DNA from: Bacillota bacterium
GTDB taxonomy: Bacteria; Bacillota; Desulfotomaculia; Desulfotomaculales; Desulfohalotomaculaceae
Length of the DNA stretch: 64,000 nucleotides
Assembly (NCBI GenBank): GCA_009711615.1
Contig: VENI01000008.1
Location: 32,001 to 96,000, forward strand
Direction of reading: 5' to 3'
Part shown: positions 1 through 8,152 of the stretch, piece by piece
How the letters are laid out: the number at the start of each line of letters is the position of its first letter
Numbering within the stretch: position 1 is the stretch's first letter
The notes under the pieces: generated by a model
Seen by the model: only the letters and a program-made list of their open reading frames with translations
Databases searched by the model: none
Told to the model about the DNA's origin: nothing
Position numbers and translations under genes: made by a program

Positions 1-1
1 T

Positions 2-148
2 CTGGATAATGAGGAATTAATTTATACCGGAACCATCGGCCTCATTAAAGCCATAAAAACTTATAATAAGGATGTTGATATCAGCTTTTCAGAATACACT
101 AGTGCTATCATAGAAAAAGAACTTTTAAAACTAAAAAAAGCACAGTAA
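2..148 (+). CDS. C-terminal end of a sigma-70 region 2-like protein (partial)
   Basis: The frame is open from the window edge to a TAA and encodes 48 residues. The stretch TGTIGLIKAIKTYNKD followed by FSEYTSAIIEKEL resembles sigma-70 region 2 of the SigE/SigK type (GTIGLIKA...FATYASRCIENEIL). Sigma factors normally continue with regions 3 and 4, but this frame stops about 20 residues later, so the gene is either a short region-2-only protein or a truncated sigma factor. The N-terminus lies outside the window. The family match is my reading of the motif; function is not established. Confidence 0.55.
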   Translation: MDNEELIYTGTIGLIKAIKTYNKDVDISFSEYTSAIIEKELLKLKKAQ

Positions 149-175
149 AACGCTACTAGCGAATTACTGTGCTTT
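137..175. terminator. Bidirectional hairpin terminator
   Basis: A 12-bp perfect inverted repeat (137-148 with 164-175, arm AAAGCACAGTAA) sits between two convergent genes. A- and T-rich flanks on either side fit an intrinsic terminator usable from both strands. Confidence 0.8.
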
Positions 176-196
176 CTAAAATCATTAGCAAGGAAG

Positions 197-1252
197 TTAC
201 GGCATAACAACTATATTAGTGGCCATTTTCCGTTGCCTACCATCTGATGGCCGGTTTAGTACTTCACCATTATAGATGAAAACACTTGAGCCGCCGCCAT
301 CAAGATTGTAGCCTTCTTTCACTCCCAACTCCAGCAGCTTAATCTGCAATCGTTCTAGAGTTACACCACTACTCCAATCATTTTGCCGGCCATCTACCAC
401 AATCATGATCAAATCACCATTGGCATATTCCCCAAGGATTGTGCGGGGTTGCTTTTCATGCTGCCATTTCTCTGGCAACGACATTGGTTTACCATCTTGC
501 ATTAATATTGGAACAAAGCTGACGCCCTGCCATAAATTTAATTGATTTAACTCTTCTTTTGTATTTACAATACCACCGGTTACATTACCGTTCCTTTGAA
601 TACCGGCAATAAAGATATCATCGTATGAAGGTTGAAAACCATTGCCACCATTACTCAGTTCACCATTTACAACGGTGTTAGCAATAGGTAGCGTATATTG
701 CTTTCCATTCTGCATCAGTTTGTAAAATCCACCGCCATTTATGGCCAGAATTCCTCCGGTACGCTTAATAGCCTCACTGGGGGTTTCACTTTCACCGAAT
801 TTATCTTTAGCTATTGCAACTTTAAAAGCTGTTGGGTCAAAGAGCTTCACCTTAGCAATATAGCCTCGGTAACCCAACTCATCCAATTTGAATACCTTAA
901 TTTCCGTTCTGTTGGATCGATGAGTTCTAATGGGTGGTCCCAGCATGGCCAATATCCGTTCCTCATAAATTTGGTCGGACAAATTCTTTTTCTGTTGACT
1001 TTCACTGGCCAGTTGGCGTAATATCTCCTCTTGCTTCTTATACTCACGCTCTTGTTCTTCAATATACTCTTTAACAAAAGCTACGTTTTTCTGCAATTCT
1101 GTAAAGTTATTTTCGGCTTTTGCTACCACCTTGTCCATTTCTTTGATAGGAATGGCTAATGCTTGGGATTTTTCGTCAAAATCACTTAAAGCAATACCTA
1201 TACCGATAAACGGTGCTATTAAAAAGATGAAAAAGAGGTTAATTAGCCGCAT
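197..1252 (-). CDS. Phosphodiester glycosidase (NAGPA/DUF2233) family membrane-anchored protein
   Basis: The 351-residue product starts with one membrane segment (about residues 4-22), then a coiled-coil-rich stretch (about 35-90), then a C-terminal phosphodiester glycosidase domain. The domain shows AINGGGFY near the middle and the family-typical NLDGGGSS plus a basic terminal block ending in TNIVVMP. Family members cleave or remodel phosphodiester-linked sugars in cell-surface polymers, so an extracytoplasmic cell-envelope role is inferred. A Shine-Dalgarno AAAGGAGG precedes the ATG inside the end of the upstream gene, with which it overlaps by 14 bases, so the two are translationally coupled. 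The substrate cannot be read from sequence. Confidence 0.85.
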   Translation of the reverse strand: MRLINLFFIFLIAPFIGIGIALSDFDEKSQALAIPIKEMDKVVAKAENNFTELQKNVAFVKEYIEEQEREYKKQEEILRQLASESQQKKNLSDQIYEERILAMLGPPIRTHRSNRTEIKVFKLDELGYRGYIAKVKLFDPTAFKVAIAKDKFGESETPSEAIKRTGGILAINGGGFYKLMQNGKQYTLPIANTVVNGELSNGGNGFQPSYDDIFIAGIQRNGNVTGGIVNTKEELNQLNLWQGVSFVPILMQDGKPMSLPEKWQHEKQPRTILGEYANGDLIMIVVDGRQNDWSSGVTLERLQIKLLELGVKEGYNLDGGGSSVFIYNGEVLNRPSDGRQRKMATNIVVMP

Positions 1253-1664
1253 CAGGAGCCTCCTTTAAAATCCTTAGGCTTCTTTCTAAGTCTTTTAACT
1301 GGTTATTCAATTTGTTTATTTTATCGTTAAGCTCCTGTTGAGTGTCATCAGAACTAGACAAAGTTTGATCTGCATCTTTTAGTGCATTTTTTACTTCTTC
1401 CATTTCTACAGCAAGACTGCTTACACGGTCTTCCAATTTTTGAATGTTCATGGCATTGGTTTGCTGAACGTTATTAATTGACTGATCAAAATATTGCTTG
1501 GCATAATAATACCCGCCGTAGATCATACCTCCCCACAGGGAAATAATTATTATAACAGCTAGCACTGTCAACCATGGTGACCTTCTTGTTTTTTTACGTT
1601 TTGATTTGCTTCTAGATTCTTCTCTACCATTTATACCGTTTGCTTTTTCATCTAATTCGCTCAT
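1239..1664 (-). CDS. Small membrane protein with periplasmic coiled coil
   Basis: I chose the ATG at 1664 (MSELDEK, 141 aa) rather than the ORF start at 1700, because GAAAGGTG sits just upstream of it. The protein has a basic cytoplasmic N-terminus (SKSKRKKTRR), one transmembrane helix (about residues 35-55) and a long heptad-like coiled coil to the C-terminus. No enzymatic motif is seen. It overlaps the downstream glycosidase gene, whose product also has a membrane anchor plus coiled coil, so the two may form a membrane complex (inference). The family is not recognised. Confidence 0.7.
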   Translation of the reverse strand: MSELDEKANGINGREESRSKSKRKKTRRSPWLTVLAVIIIISLWGGMIYGGYYYAKQYFDQSINNVQQTNAMNIQKLEDRVSSLAVEMEEVKNALKDADQTLSSSDDTQQELNDKINKLNNQLKDLERSLRILKEAPDAAN

Positions 1665-1759
1665 TGTGACACACCTTTCAAAAAATATTGGGACAAACAT
1701 ACTCCAGTATTATTGACGTCCAACTCCCTGTAAATGTTTCATAAACTAACAAAAAACTA

Positions 1760-1786
1760 CAAAGACAGCCATTACGGCTGCCTTTG
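1760..1786 (-). terminator. Hairpin terminator after the DUF3243 gene
   Basis: The inverted repeat AAAG-a-CAGCC / GGCTG-c-CTTT lies 7 bases past the stop of the DUF3243 gene. On the minus strand it is followed by a T-rich run. Confidence 0.7.
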
Positions 1787-1792
1787 ACATAA

Positions 1793-2050
1793 TTAGTGCA
1801 ATGAATCTCGCTTGCTCATTTTCGCCATCATAGAAGCAAGGCTATGTTTTTCTTCTTCAGTACCGTTTTCCCAAAGTTCTTTTAACAGTCTCTGTTCTTT
1901 GTTTGCCGGGTCCAGGTTATTGGCTAAAAATTGACCAATACCAGTGGCAGTGTCTTCAATATTTTCGTAAGATAAACCTAACCTTTCCCCAATTTGTACC
2001 GCTTCACCTAAAACGTCTTTCCACTTATGCCAGTTTTGTCCTAACTCCAT
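1793..2050 (-). CDS. DUF3243 family protein (YmfJ-like)
   Basis: The 85-residue product has the DUF3243 pattern: a WHKWKDVLGEA start, an IGQFLANNLDPANKEQRLL core and an EEEKHSLASMMAKM end, close in layout to Bacillus YmfJ. The start is taken as the ATG at 2050, because the upstream GTG of the longer frame lies inside the GGAGGTG Shine-Dalgarno. The family is a small all-helical protein of Firmicutes with no agreed biochemical role. The gene appears monocistronic, with hairpins on both sides. Confidence 0.88.
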   Translation of the reverse strand: MELGQNWHKWKDVLGEAVQIGERLGLSYENIEDTATGIGQFLANNLDPANKEQRLLKELWENGTEEEKHSLASMMAKMSKRDSLH

Positions 2051-2104
2051 TATAATCACCTCCGATTTTATTATTTCAAGTTTTTCAGAGTTAATTCATA
2101 AATA

Positions 2105-2130
2105 AAAGCGCAGCTTTTCAGCTGCGCTTT
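2105..2130 (-). terminator. Strong intrinsic hairpin
   Basis: A perfect 10-bp stem (AAAGCGCAGC / GCTGCGCTTT) has a 6-base loop. On the minus strand it is followed by TTTATT. It is probably a second stop for transcripts coming from the thioredoxin side. Confidence 0.75.
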
Positions 2131-2231
2131 AAATTGAGTACTACAATTTGTTTTTCATTTGTCAGGTTCCACAGTATAAGTGGGAATAAAACTATTTATT
2201 TCAAAATAAATTTCTTCAATACCTATAGCCC

Positions 2232-2264
2232 TTAAAGAGGCCCGAAATAATCGAACCTCTTTAA
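2232..2264 (-). terminator. Hairpin just after trxA
   Basis: A perfect 9-bp repeat (TTAAAGAGG / CCTCTTTAA) starts 3 bases after the thioredoxin stop. The loop is 15 bases and there is no long T run, so termination may be partial, which fits the second hairpin at 2105-2130. Confidence 0.55.
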
Positions 2265-2267
2265 TGT

Positions 2268-2585
2268 TTAAAGCAGGGCTTTTAGTTTCTTTTCTAATTC
2301 AGGCTTGGCAGTAAAACCAACCACTTGATCAACCTTTTGACCACCTTTAAAGAATACTAGGTTAGGTATACTCATTACCTGAAACTTCTTGGCCAGCGAC
2401 TGGTTATTATCCACGTTTACTTTACATATCTTTGCTTTGCCTTGATATTCTTCTGTCAGTTGGTCTAATATAGGGGCTATGCTGCGACATGGCCCGCACC
2501 AACTGGCCCAAAAGTCAACCAATACAGGGATATCTGAATTTAACACTTCTGCTTCAAAACTACTTTCATTTATCTCTACTGCCAT
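2268..2585 (-). CDS. trxA: Thioredoxin
   Basis: The 105-residue protein has the classic thioredoxin layout and active site WCGPC at residues 29-33 (Cys30, Cys33), preceded by VDFWASW. The cis-proline segment MSIPNLVFF and the C-terminal GG...VVGF region are present. It reduces protein disulfides in the cytoplasm using electrons from thioredoxin reductase. A GGAGG Shine-Dalgarno precedes the ATG. No reductase gene is adjacent. The length and motif leave little doubt about the family. Confidence 0.97.
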   Translation of the reverse strand: MAVEINESSFEAEVLNSDIPVLVDFWASWCGPCRSIAPILDQLTEEYQGKAKICKVNVDNNQSLAKKFQVMSIPNLVFFKGGQKVDQVVGFTAKPELEKKLKALL

Positions 2586-2780
2586 TTTTTCGCCTCCTAT
2601 GCAATGTTTTCTCTATTTATAATGATAACAGAATTTTGCATAAGAGGCTATAATTTATTTGCAAATTTTTCTTATAATACAGTTTTATAGTAATCTATCC
2701 ATGCATCATGACATTTTCCTACAAACATTGATTTTATTTTCATAGCAGGATAGGTTTTAGCCTTATCCTAAAAATATATA

Positions 2781-2803
2781 AAAGGAGGCCACCGGCCTCC
2801 TTT
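2781..2803 (-). terminator. Terminator of the FmdB-like gene
   Basis: The 10-bp perfect stem AAAGGAGGCC / GGCCTCCTTT with a 3-base loop lies 11 bases beyond the zinc-ribbon gene. Confidence 0.8.
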
Positions 2804-2813
2804 GCTATACTGC

Positions 2814-2990
2814 TCATCCGCCCCCTTGGTTGTCACCACAGGAATTACCTTTTGTAAAAAAACCTGACATCAATTGCTGAATGTTATCACAATCACATTC
2901 AGGACATTTCACCTTATCTTTCTCTGATATTGAAACCATCACGGTAAATTTTTCACCACAATCTTTACACTTGAAGTCGTATATAGGCAA
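2814..2990 (-). CDS. FmdB-family zinc ribbon protein
   Basis: The 58-residue protein begins MPIYDFKC and carries CKDCG (N-terminal knuckle) and CPECDC (second knuckle), the two CxxC pairs of FmdB/CxxC_CxxC_SSSS zinc ribbons. A glycine-rich tail follows. I place the start at a TTG (2990), not the upstream GTG: the TTG gives the family's usual MPIY start and has GGTGAGGTG six bases upstream. Regulatory roles are proposed for some family members, but its function here is unknown. Confidence 0.85.
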   Translation of the reverse strand: MPIYDFKCKDCGEKFTVMVSISEKDKVKCPECDCDNIQQLMSGFFTKGNSCGDNQGGG

Positions 2991-3018
2991 GCATATCACC
3001 TCACCTTTAATACTTCTT

Positions 3019-3786
3019 TTAACTTAATTCTGATTTCTTAAACAGCTGAATGAAATTTAAGATAAATTGCAGTTCCTTCTCATTCAAATTACAAATCATG
3101 CTTAGAATTGACTGTACATTAGGGTGTACCAGAAGTTCCCGCAGTTCCGGGTTCATTAAATTGATCATTTGATCAACGGCTCCGGGTTCCATAATGAAAT
3201 AACACGGTGAAACACCCATTACTTCTGCCAACTTTTCCAGCGTCTTTAAAGAAGGTTGCACTTTTCCCTGTTCTATTTGGCCAATTAGACCAGCAGTTAC
3301 ACTGGCCAAGTTTGCCAACTGAGCTTGGGTTAATCCATATTCTTCCCGCAGTGATCTTAGTTTATGACCCAGCGTACCTTCGTGCCCCATCAGAGCAGAT
3401 GTTGGTATGTTTAATCCCTCTGAAACACGTTTTAATGTACTTAAGGCGGGATAAACGGTACCCCGTTCTATTTCACTTAGATAGGACAGAGAAATTCCCA
3501 CATTATCTGCCAGGTCTTGCAGTGACAAGTCCTTTTCATTGCGGATAATACGAATTTTTTCACCTAAGGATAGACCTGTATCTGTTACTTCCCCTTCAAT
3601 CAATTGTGTTTTAGGAACGTTCAAAGCAGTGGCCAGCTTTTCTATTGTCTTTAATGACGGGCGTTTTGACCCTCTTTCAATTTCGCTTAAATAGGATAAT
3701 GACAATTTTGCCCGCTTCGCCAAATCCTGCAGAGTATATCCTCGTTCTTCCCGTAGTGAACGTATACGTTCTCCCCTAACAATCAT
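3019..3786 (-). CDS. Transcriptional regulator with three tandem XRE/HTH_3 domains
   Basis: The 255-residue protein contains three successive Cro/CI-type helix-turn-helix modules, at about residues 3-58, 70-126 and 138-193. Each has the LS(L)SYLSEIERG or TAGLIGQIEQG recognition pattern. A helical C-terminal tail of about 60 residues may mediate dimerisation. The first two modules are near copies of each other (SLSYLSEIERGS / SLSYLSEIERGT), which suggests internal duplication. The ATG at 3786 has GAGGTG upstream; the longer GTG start overlaps that site. A spaced inverted repeat (3814-3886) lies just upstream and may be its own operator. The target regulon is unknown. Confidence 0.88.
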   Translation of the reverse strand: MIVRGERIRSLREERGYTLQDLAKRAKLSLSYLSEIERGSKRPSLKTIEKLATALNVPKTQLIEGEVTDTGLSLGEKIRIIRNEKDLSLQDLADNVGISLSYLSEIERGTVYPALSTLKRVSEGLNIPTSALMGHEGTLGHKLRSLREEYGLTQAQLANLASVTAGLIGQIEQGKVQPSLKTLEKLAEVMGVSPCYFIMEPGAVDQMINLMNPELRELLVHPNVQSILSMICNLNEKELQFILNFIQLFKKSELS

Positions 3787-3813
3787 ATCCACACCTCGTT
3801 TGTGAACTATTTA

Positions 3814-3886
3814 ACTAGATAGATCACACTATTTCTAATTATCTCTAAAGTTATACTATTATTCTACTATATCACCACTATCTAGT
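3814..3886. promoter_or_regulatory. Spaced inverted repeat upstream of the triple-HTH regulator
   Basis: ACTAGATAG (3814-3822) and its exact complement CTATCTAGT (3878-3886) flank the AT-rich promoter region of the regulator; the second arm overlaps the stop codon of the upstream penicillin-binding protein gene. Centre-to-centre spacing is about six helical turns. This arrangement would suit cooperative or looping binding by a multi-HTH protein. The operator role is inferred. Confidence 0.4.
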
Positions 3887-5588
3887 CAACGGAGTTCGGG
3901 GGCAATATTTGTTCCATAATTTTTTCAAAGACCGGCGCTGCCGTTTCACCTCCGCTGATTCCCTGCTCCACCAGAACTGTTACAACATAACGTGGATTCT
4001 GTGTTGGCGCATATCCAGAAAACCAGGCATTAACCTTTTCTTGTCCCGCCACTTCTGCAGATCCTGTTTTTCCAGCACTACCATAACTGGTAACCTTAGC
4101 CTTTTTCCCCACCCCATCCTGAACCACTAAAGTGAGTAGCTCACTAACTTGATGAGCAGTTTCTTTAGAAATAACCTTATGACTGCTACCTGGGATAAAG
4201 CGATTAATAATGGTACCATCTGTTTTTCGTAGTTCTCTGACCAACCTTGGTGGGATATAAATACCATCATTAATAATAGTATTCATCATAGTAGTTATTT
4301 GAACAGGGGTTGACATTACTGGGCCTTGGCCAATACTGCTGTTAACCAAGTTATATCCCTGTCCAATAGAATTTAGGTCTTGGCGGTTATCTATCGGTAC
4401 TGGATATCCAATAACCTCCTGATTATCCATACCAAACCTGCGGGCATAGTCAATTAATTTTTCAGCACCCAGCTTTAAACCGAGCTCAGCAAAAACAGGG
4501 TTGCAAGATTGGGCAAAGGCTTCGGAAAATGATATCGATCCATGTCCTATATGGTTCCAACACCTTATCAAAGGATCATTTGCACCTTCACAAATAAAGG
4601 TGGTGTTATAATTAACCAACCCTTCTTCCAATGCTGCCGCAGCAACTATAACTTTAAATATTGACCCCGGTTGATATAGCGAAGTACCGTGATCGATAAA
4701 GGTATAGCTTGAATCCGTCTGCAGGACTTCCGATACCTCTTCCGGATGAAAATTAGGACGACTGGCCATAGCTACTATGTCACCGGTATGTACATCCATT
4801 ACCACCACAGCGCCCCGCTGCACTTGTTCATCCATTATTTGCTCCACTTTTTGCTGTACTTGACGGTCAATTGTGGTAACCACATGCTGACGGCCGGGAT
4901 CAGTTCTGTTGGTCTGTAATTTTATGCCCATGCCTTCTAGAAATGATCCAGCTGCATCGGCAAAGGCCCGTACCAATCGCTCCGATTGAGTAGCTTTTAA
5001 CTGCTGCTCATAATATTTTTCCAAGCCCATTGCACCAATCATGTCGTTAAGCTGATATGTTTTACCTGAATCTTCCGACAGTTTTTCCATAAGTTGTTGG
5101 GAAGATATGCTCCCCAGGTGCCCAACAACATGAGTAGCTAGTGGCTGATTGTAATAACGTTGCTGTACAGGTAGAACCATAACCCCCCGTTGCTTTGCTT
5201 CCTTGATTTGCCTCACCTGTTCCATACGCAGGGGATATGGAAGAATACCACTACCTTTAGAAAAATGTTTAATTAGTTCTTCCGTATTATGCCCCAATAT
5301 ATCTGCCAATGTTTCAGCGGATTTTTGAGGGTCCTCTAACAAACTAGGGAAAACCACCACTTTCTGCGGCATGCCCGTACCAGTTAATGATTTCAAATTG
5401 CGATCTAGGATATCCCCCCGAGGAATATCCTCTAACACCACTTTCATCGATCGTTGCTCCAATGCTCTATGAGCATATTCAGAGCCATGTGCCAGTTGTA
5501 TATCCACCAACCTGGCCATTATGGGAATGAAAAGTATCAGAAATAAATAAAAAGTTAGCACCATTCTTTTTTGGCGTAAAACGTCCAT
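3882..5588 (-). CDS. Class B penicillin-binding protein (peptidoglycan D,D-transpeptidase)
   Basis: The 568-residue protein has one N-terminal membrane segment, a PBP-dimer domain (about 50-230) and a transpeptidase domain. The three catalytic motifs are visible: SxxK in PGSIFKV (serine about 306), SxN as SCN (about 359) and KTG in GKTGSAEVAG (about 505). It cross-links peptidoglycan outside the membrane. The ATG at 5588 follows GGAAGGTG and is preferred to the longer start at 5609. Its neighbour MltG cuts nascent glycan strands, so the cluster is a cell-wall locus. Subtype (elongation, division or sporulation) is not resolved. Confidence 0.9.
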   Translation of the reverse strand: MDVLRQKRMVLTFYLFLILFIPIMARLVDIQLAHGSEYAHRALEQRSMKVVLEDIPRGDILDRNLKSLTGTGMPQKVVVFPSLLEDPQKSAETLADILGHNTEELIKHFSKGSGILPYPLRMEQVRQIKEAKQRGVMVLPVQQRYYNQPLATHVVGHLGSISSQQLMEKLSEDSGKTYQLNDMIGAMGLEKYYEQQLKATQSERLVRAFADAAGSFLEGMGIKLQTNRTDPGRQHVVTTIDRQVQQKVEQIMDEQVQRGAVVVMDVHTGDIVAMASRPNFHPEEVSEVLQTDSSYTFIDHGTSLYQPGSIFKVIVAAAALEEGLVNYNTTFICEGANDPLIRCWNHIGHGSISFSEAFAQSCNPVFAELGLKLGAEKLIDYARRFGMDNQEVIGYPVPIDNRQDLNSIGQGYNLVNSSIGQGPVMSTPVQITTMMNTIINDGIYIPPRLVRELRKTDGTIINRFIPGSSHKVISKETAHQVSELLTLVVQDGVGKKAKVTSYGSAGKTGSAEVAGQEKVNAWFSGYAPTQNPRYVVTVLVEQGISGGETAAPVFEKIMEQILPPNSVD

Positions 5589-5653
5589 AGTATCACCTTC
5601 CAGTACCATTTAATAGCTTTATCACTGGAAGGAATATTTATACTTTCAAATTG

Positions 5654-6874
5654 TTATTTTTTAACAACTAAACGCAACATGCTCCATTCCTCCACTAACG
5701 GCATCGGTAATTTTATTCTCTGTTGTGGGTGGGGAGCATTGGGCTGGGCTTGATCTTTTTCGTTATAAATTTCTTTTATAATAACTGTAAAGTTTTCACC
5801 CTGGGGTTGAAGCACCTCCACTTTGTCTCCCACTGCAAAGTTATTGCGTTGCTCTACCAAAGCCATGCCAGTACTGTGATCATAATCTCTCACCACACCC
5901 ACAAAGCGGTAATCTCTGCGGTATTGGGAAGATTTATCTGACTGTGCCTCTCCGCCAGGTTGGCCCAAAATAAAACCAGTGGTATAGTCACGATGGCTTA
6001 CTTTTGAAATTTCATCCAGCCATTTTGGATCAAAAGTATAATTCTTAGGATCATCAAAATAGCTGTCAATGGCCTGGCGATAGCTTTTCACCACTGTGGT
6101 TACGTAATGAACACTTTTCATACGTCCTTCAATTTTAAGGCTTTTCACCCCCGCCTTTATCAATTCCGGTATATGCTCAATTAGAGACAGATCACGGGAA
6201 CTCATAAAGTACGTACCCCTATCTTCTTCCTCCACCGGGAAGTACTGGTCAGGGCGTTTTTGTTCCACTAAATTATATTTCCAACGGCATGGCTGAGCGC
6301 AATCACCCCGGTTAGCATCCCTCCCGGTCATGTAATTGCTTAACAAACAACGTCCGGAATATGCCATGCACATGGCGCCGTGAATAAACACTTCCAGTTC
6401 CACATTCACTTTTTCAGCTATCTCACTTATTTCTGGCAACGACAATTCCCTGGCCAGCACGATACGTTTAACACCCTGCTGTTGCCAGAAAGCAGCACTG
6501 AGGTAGTTAGTAGTATTGGCCTGGGTGCTTAAATGAATAGGTAGTTCGGGAGCAGCCTTTCGTAATATACTAATTACACCAGGGTCAGAAGCAATAACCC
6601 CGTCCACCCCTGCATGCTGCAATTGCTTAAAATACTCCGGCAAGCCCTCAACATCCTGGTTGTGGGCAAATATGTTAACAGCTGTAAATACCTTGGCACC
6701 ATGTCGGTGGGCAAAATCTACACCTGCACTCAGTTCTTCCGGACCAAAATTACTTGCTCCAGCCCGAAGGCTGAACTGTTTACCTCCCAAGTATACGGCA
6801 TCAGCGCCGTATACTATGGCTGATTTTAGTTTTTCCAAGTCCCCGGCTGGGGCTAAAAGTTCTGGTTTCTGCAA
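5654..6874 (-). CDS. Peptidase U32 family protein (TrhP/YrrO/RlhA-like, tRNA or rRNA hydroxylation)
   Basis: The 406-residue protein begins with the U32 hallmark ELLAPAGDLEKLKSAI...GADAVYLGG and contains four cysteines between about residues 168 and 195 (HGAMC...GRC...GDCAQPC), the expected iron-sulfur or metal site. The C-terminal beta-barrel extension (FVGVVRDYD to the end) is typical of members linked to 5-hydroxyuridine formation in tRNA. It starts at TTG with GGAGTG upstream, 15 bases after mltG. The same pairing is found in Bacillus (yrrL near yrrN/yrrO). The exact RNA target is not readable. Confidence 0.88.
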   Translation of the reverse strand: MQKPELLAPAGDLEKLKSAIVYGADAVYLGGKQFSLRAGASNFGPEELSAGVDFAHRHGAKVFTAVNIFAHNQDVEGLPEYFKQLQHAGVDGVIASDPGVISILRKAAPELPIHLSTQANTTNYLSAAFWQQQGVKRIVLARELSLPEISEIAEKVNVELEVFIHGAMCMAYSGRCLLSNYMTGRDANRGDCAQPCRWKYNLVEQKRPDQYFPVEEEDRGTYFMSSRDLSLIEHIPELIKAGVKSLKIEGRMKSVHYVTTVVKSYRQAIDSYFDDPKNYTFDPKWLDEISKVSHRDYTTGFILGQPGGEAQSDKSSQYRRDYRFVGVVRDYDHSTGMALVEQRNNFAVGDKVEVLQPQGENFTVIIKEIYNEKDQAQPNAPHPQQRIKLPMPLVEEWSMLRLVVKK

Positions 6875-6889
6875 CTAATTCACTCCATT

Positions 6890-7897
6890 TTACTGGTACT
6901 TGACGGCCTTTCGAATGTGTTCAGTCAATGTTCTAGAGAAGGCATGAGACCCATCTGGCTTGGCCACATAATAGAGATAATCGCTATCCTCCGGTTCCAC
7001 CGCCGCTTTTAATGATGCCGACCCGGGGCTTGCTATCGGACCTGGCGGAAGCGAGGACACCTGGTATGTATTATATGGTGAATCCACTTCCAAGTCTTTA
7101 TTCAGTACCATTTCTTTGTGTTTTCCTAAAGCATAAAGCACCGTGGCATCTATCTGCAACGGCATACCTTTTTCCAAGCGATTTTGTATCACCCCAGAAA
7201 TAAGTGGGCGATCTTTATCTGAAAGTGCTTCTTTCTCTATCATTGCAGCTATGGTCACCGCCTGATGCACATTTAAGTTCATTTGTTTAGCTTTTGATTC
7301 AAAATCTATTTTCTCCAATTCCTGCATGAAACGTTCTAACATCATGTATATAATATCCTGTTCAGTACTCTGCTTGGTTACCTTATAGGTGTCAGGAAAA
7401 AGATATCCCTCCAAGAGATATTTTGTACCGGACTGTTGATTTAAAAACGGGTATTGGTAGTCATCTCCCTCTCTAGATAGTTGTAGAAACTTCTCTTTTT
7501 TACCAAACCCCTCATCTTCCAAAAGTTGGGCTATTTGTTCCACTGTGTAACCCTCTGGTATGGTAAATGTATAAAACACCTGATTGCCGCTGGTGAGGGT
7601 TTTTAATATTTCCGGAGTGGACATGGAAGCAGCAAGCTGATATTCCCCGGTTTGTATTTTTGAATCCCAACCTTTATAACGGGAATATAAGCGGAATACC
7701 AGGGCATTCTTAATAAGACCCTTCTCTTCCAGCACCGCTGCCACAGTACCACTGGTGCTGTTTTGTGGTATCTCTATTATTGCCGGCGGTTGCTCATCTG
7801 CAGACACAGGAGCCAATAAAGACAGGCCGTAGAAGTACCCGAACAAAGCAATTATTAGAAGAATAAGTAGGGGCGCCAACCACATTATACGTTTCAA
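6890..7897 (-). CDS. mltG: Endolytic murein transglycosylase MltG (YceG-like)
   Basis: The 335-residue protein has an N-terminal membrane helix, a LysM-like region, and the YceG catalytic domain with EGYLFPDTY, MIEKEA (catalytic Glu about residue 219) and the SPYNTY...LPPGPIASPG signature. MltG cleaves nascent peptidoglycan at the membrane and limits glycan chain length. It starts at TTG with GGGAGA upstream. It leads an apparent operon with the U32 gene and is followed by the transpeptidase gene. Confidence 0.95.
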   Translation of the reverse strand: MKRIMWLAPLLILLIIALFGYFYGLSLLAPVSADEQPPAIIEIPQNSTSGTVAAVLEEKGLIKNALVFRLYSRYKGWDSKIQTGEYQLAASMSTPEILKTLTSGNQVFYTFTIPEGYTVEQIAQLLEDEGFGKKEKFLQLSREGDDYQYPFLNQQSGTKYLLEGYLFPDTYKVTKQSTEQDIIYMMLERFMQELEKIDFESKAKQMNLNVHQAVTIAAMIEKEALSDKDRPLISGVIQNRLEKGMPLQIDATVLYALGKHKEMVLNKDLEVDSPYNTYQVSSLPPGPIASPGSASLKAAVEPEDSDYLYYVAKPDGSHAFSRTLTEHIRKAVKYQ

Positions 7898-8079
7898 GTA
7901 AATCTCTCCCCTTAATATTAATTCGCCCCAATTATACCATTATTCAACAATTTATTCTATCAACTTTTGTCTTAATACCGTAAAGGTTTTACACTCCAAT
8001 AGCCTTCAATTTAGCATCTTTAGTTTAATGGGCTATTGTTTACCACTATAATTACGTTGATAAGTTATTACATTTAAAA

Positions 8080-8105
8080 AGCCTCTCCTAAAAACAGAAG
8101 AGGCT
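8080..8105 (-). terminator. Terminator of the P-loop GTPase gene
   Basis: AGCCTCT / AGAGGCT form a 7-bp stem 48 bases past the stop. On the minus strand a TTTTTAAATG tail follows. Confidence 0.6.
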
Positions 8106-8152
8106 AACAATCCATAAATATTTTGTAATCTATATCGTACAAATGCAGTATC

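Noticed and set aside
2136-2267. An open minus-strand frame downstream of trxA reads KEVRLFRASLRAIGIEEIYF and looks protein-like.
   Set aside because: It has no ATG, GTG or TTG start, overlaps the trxA terminator and is under 45 codons; I cannot link it to a family.
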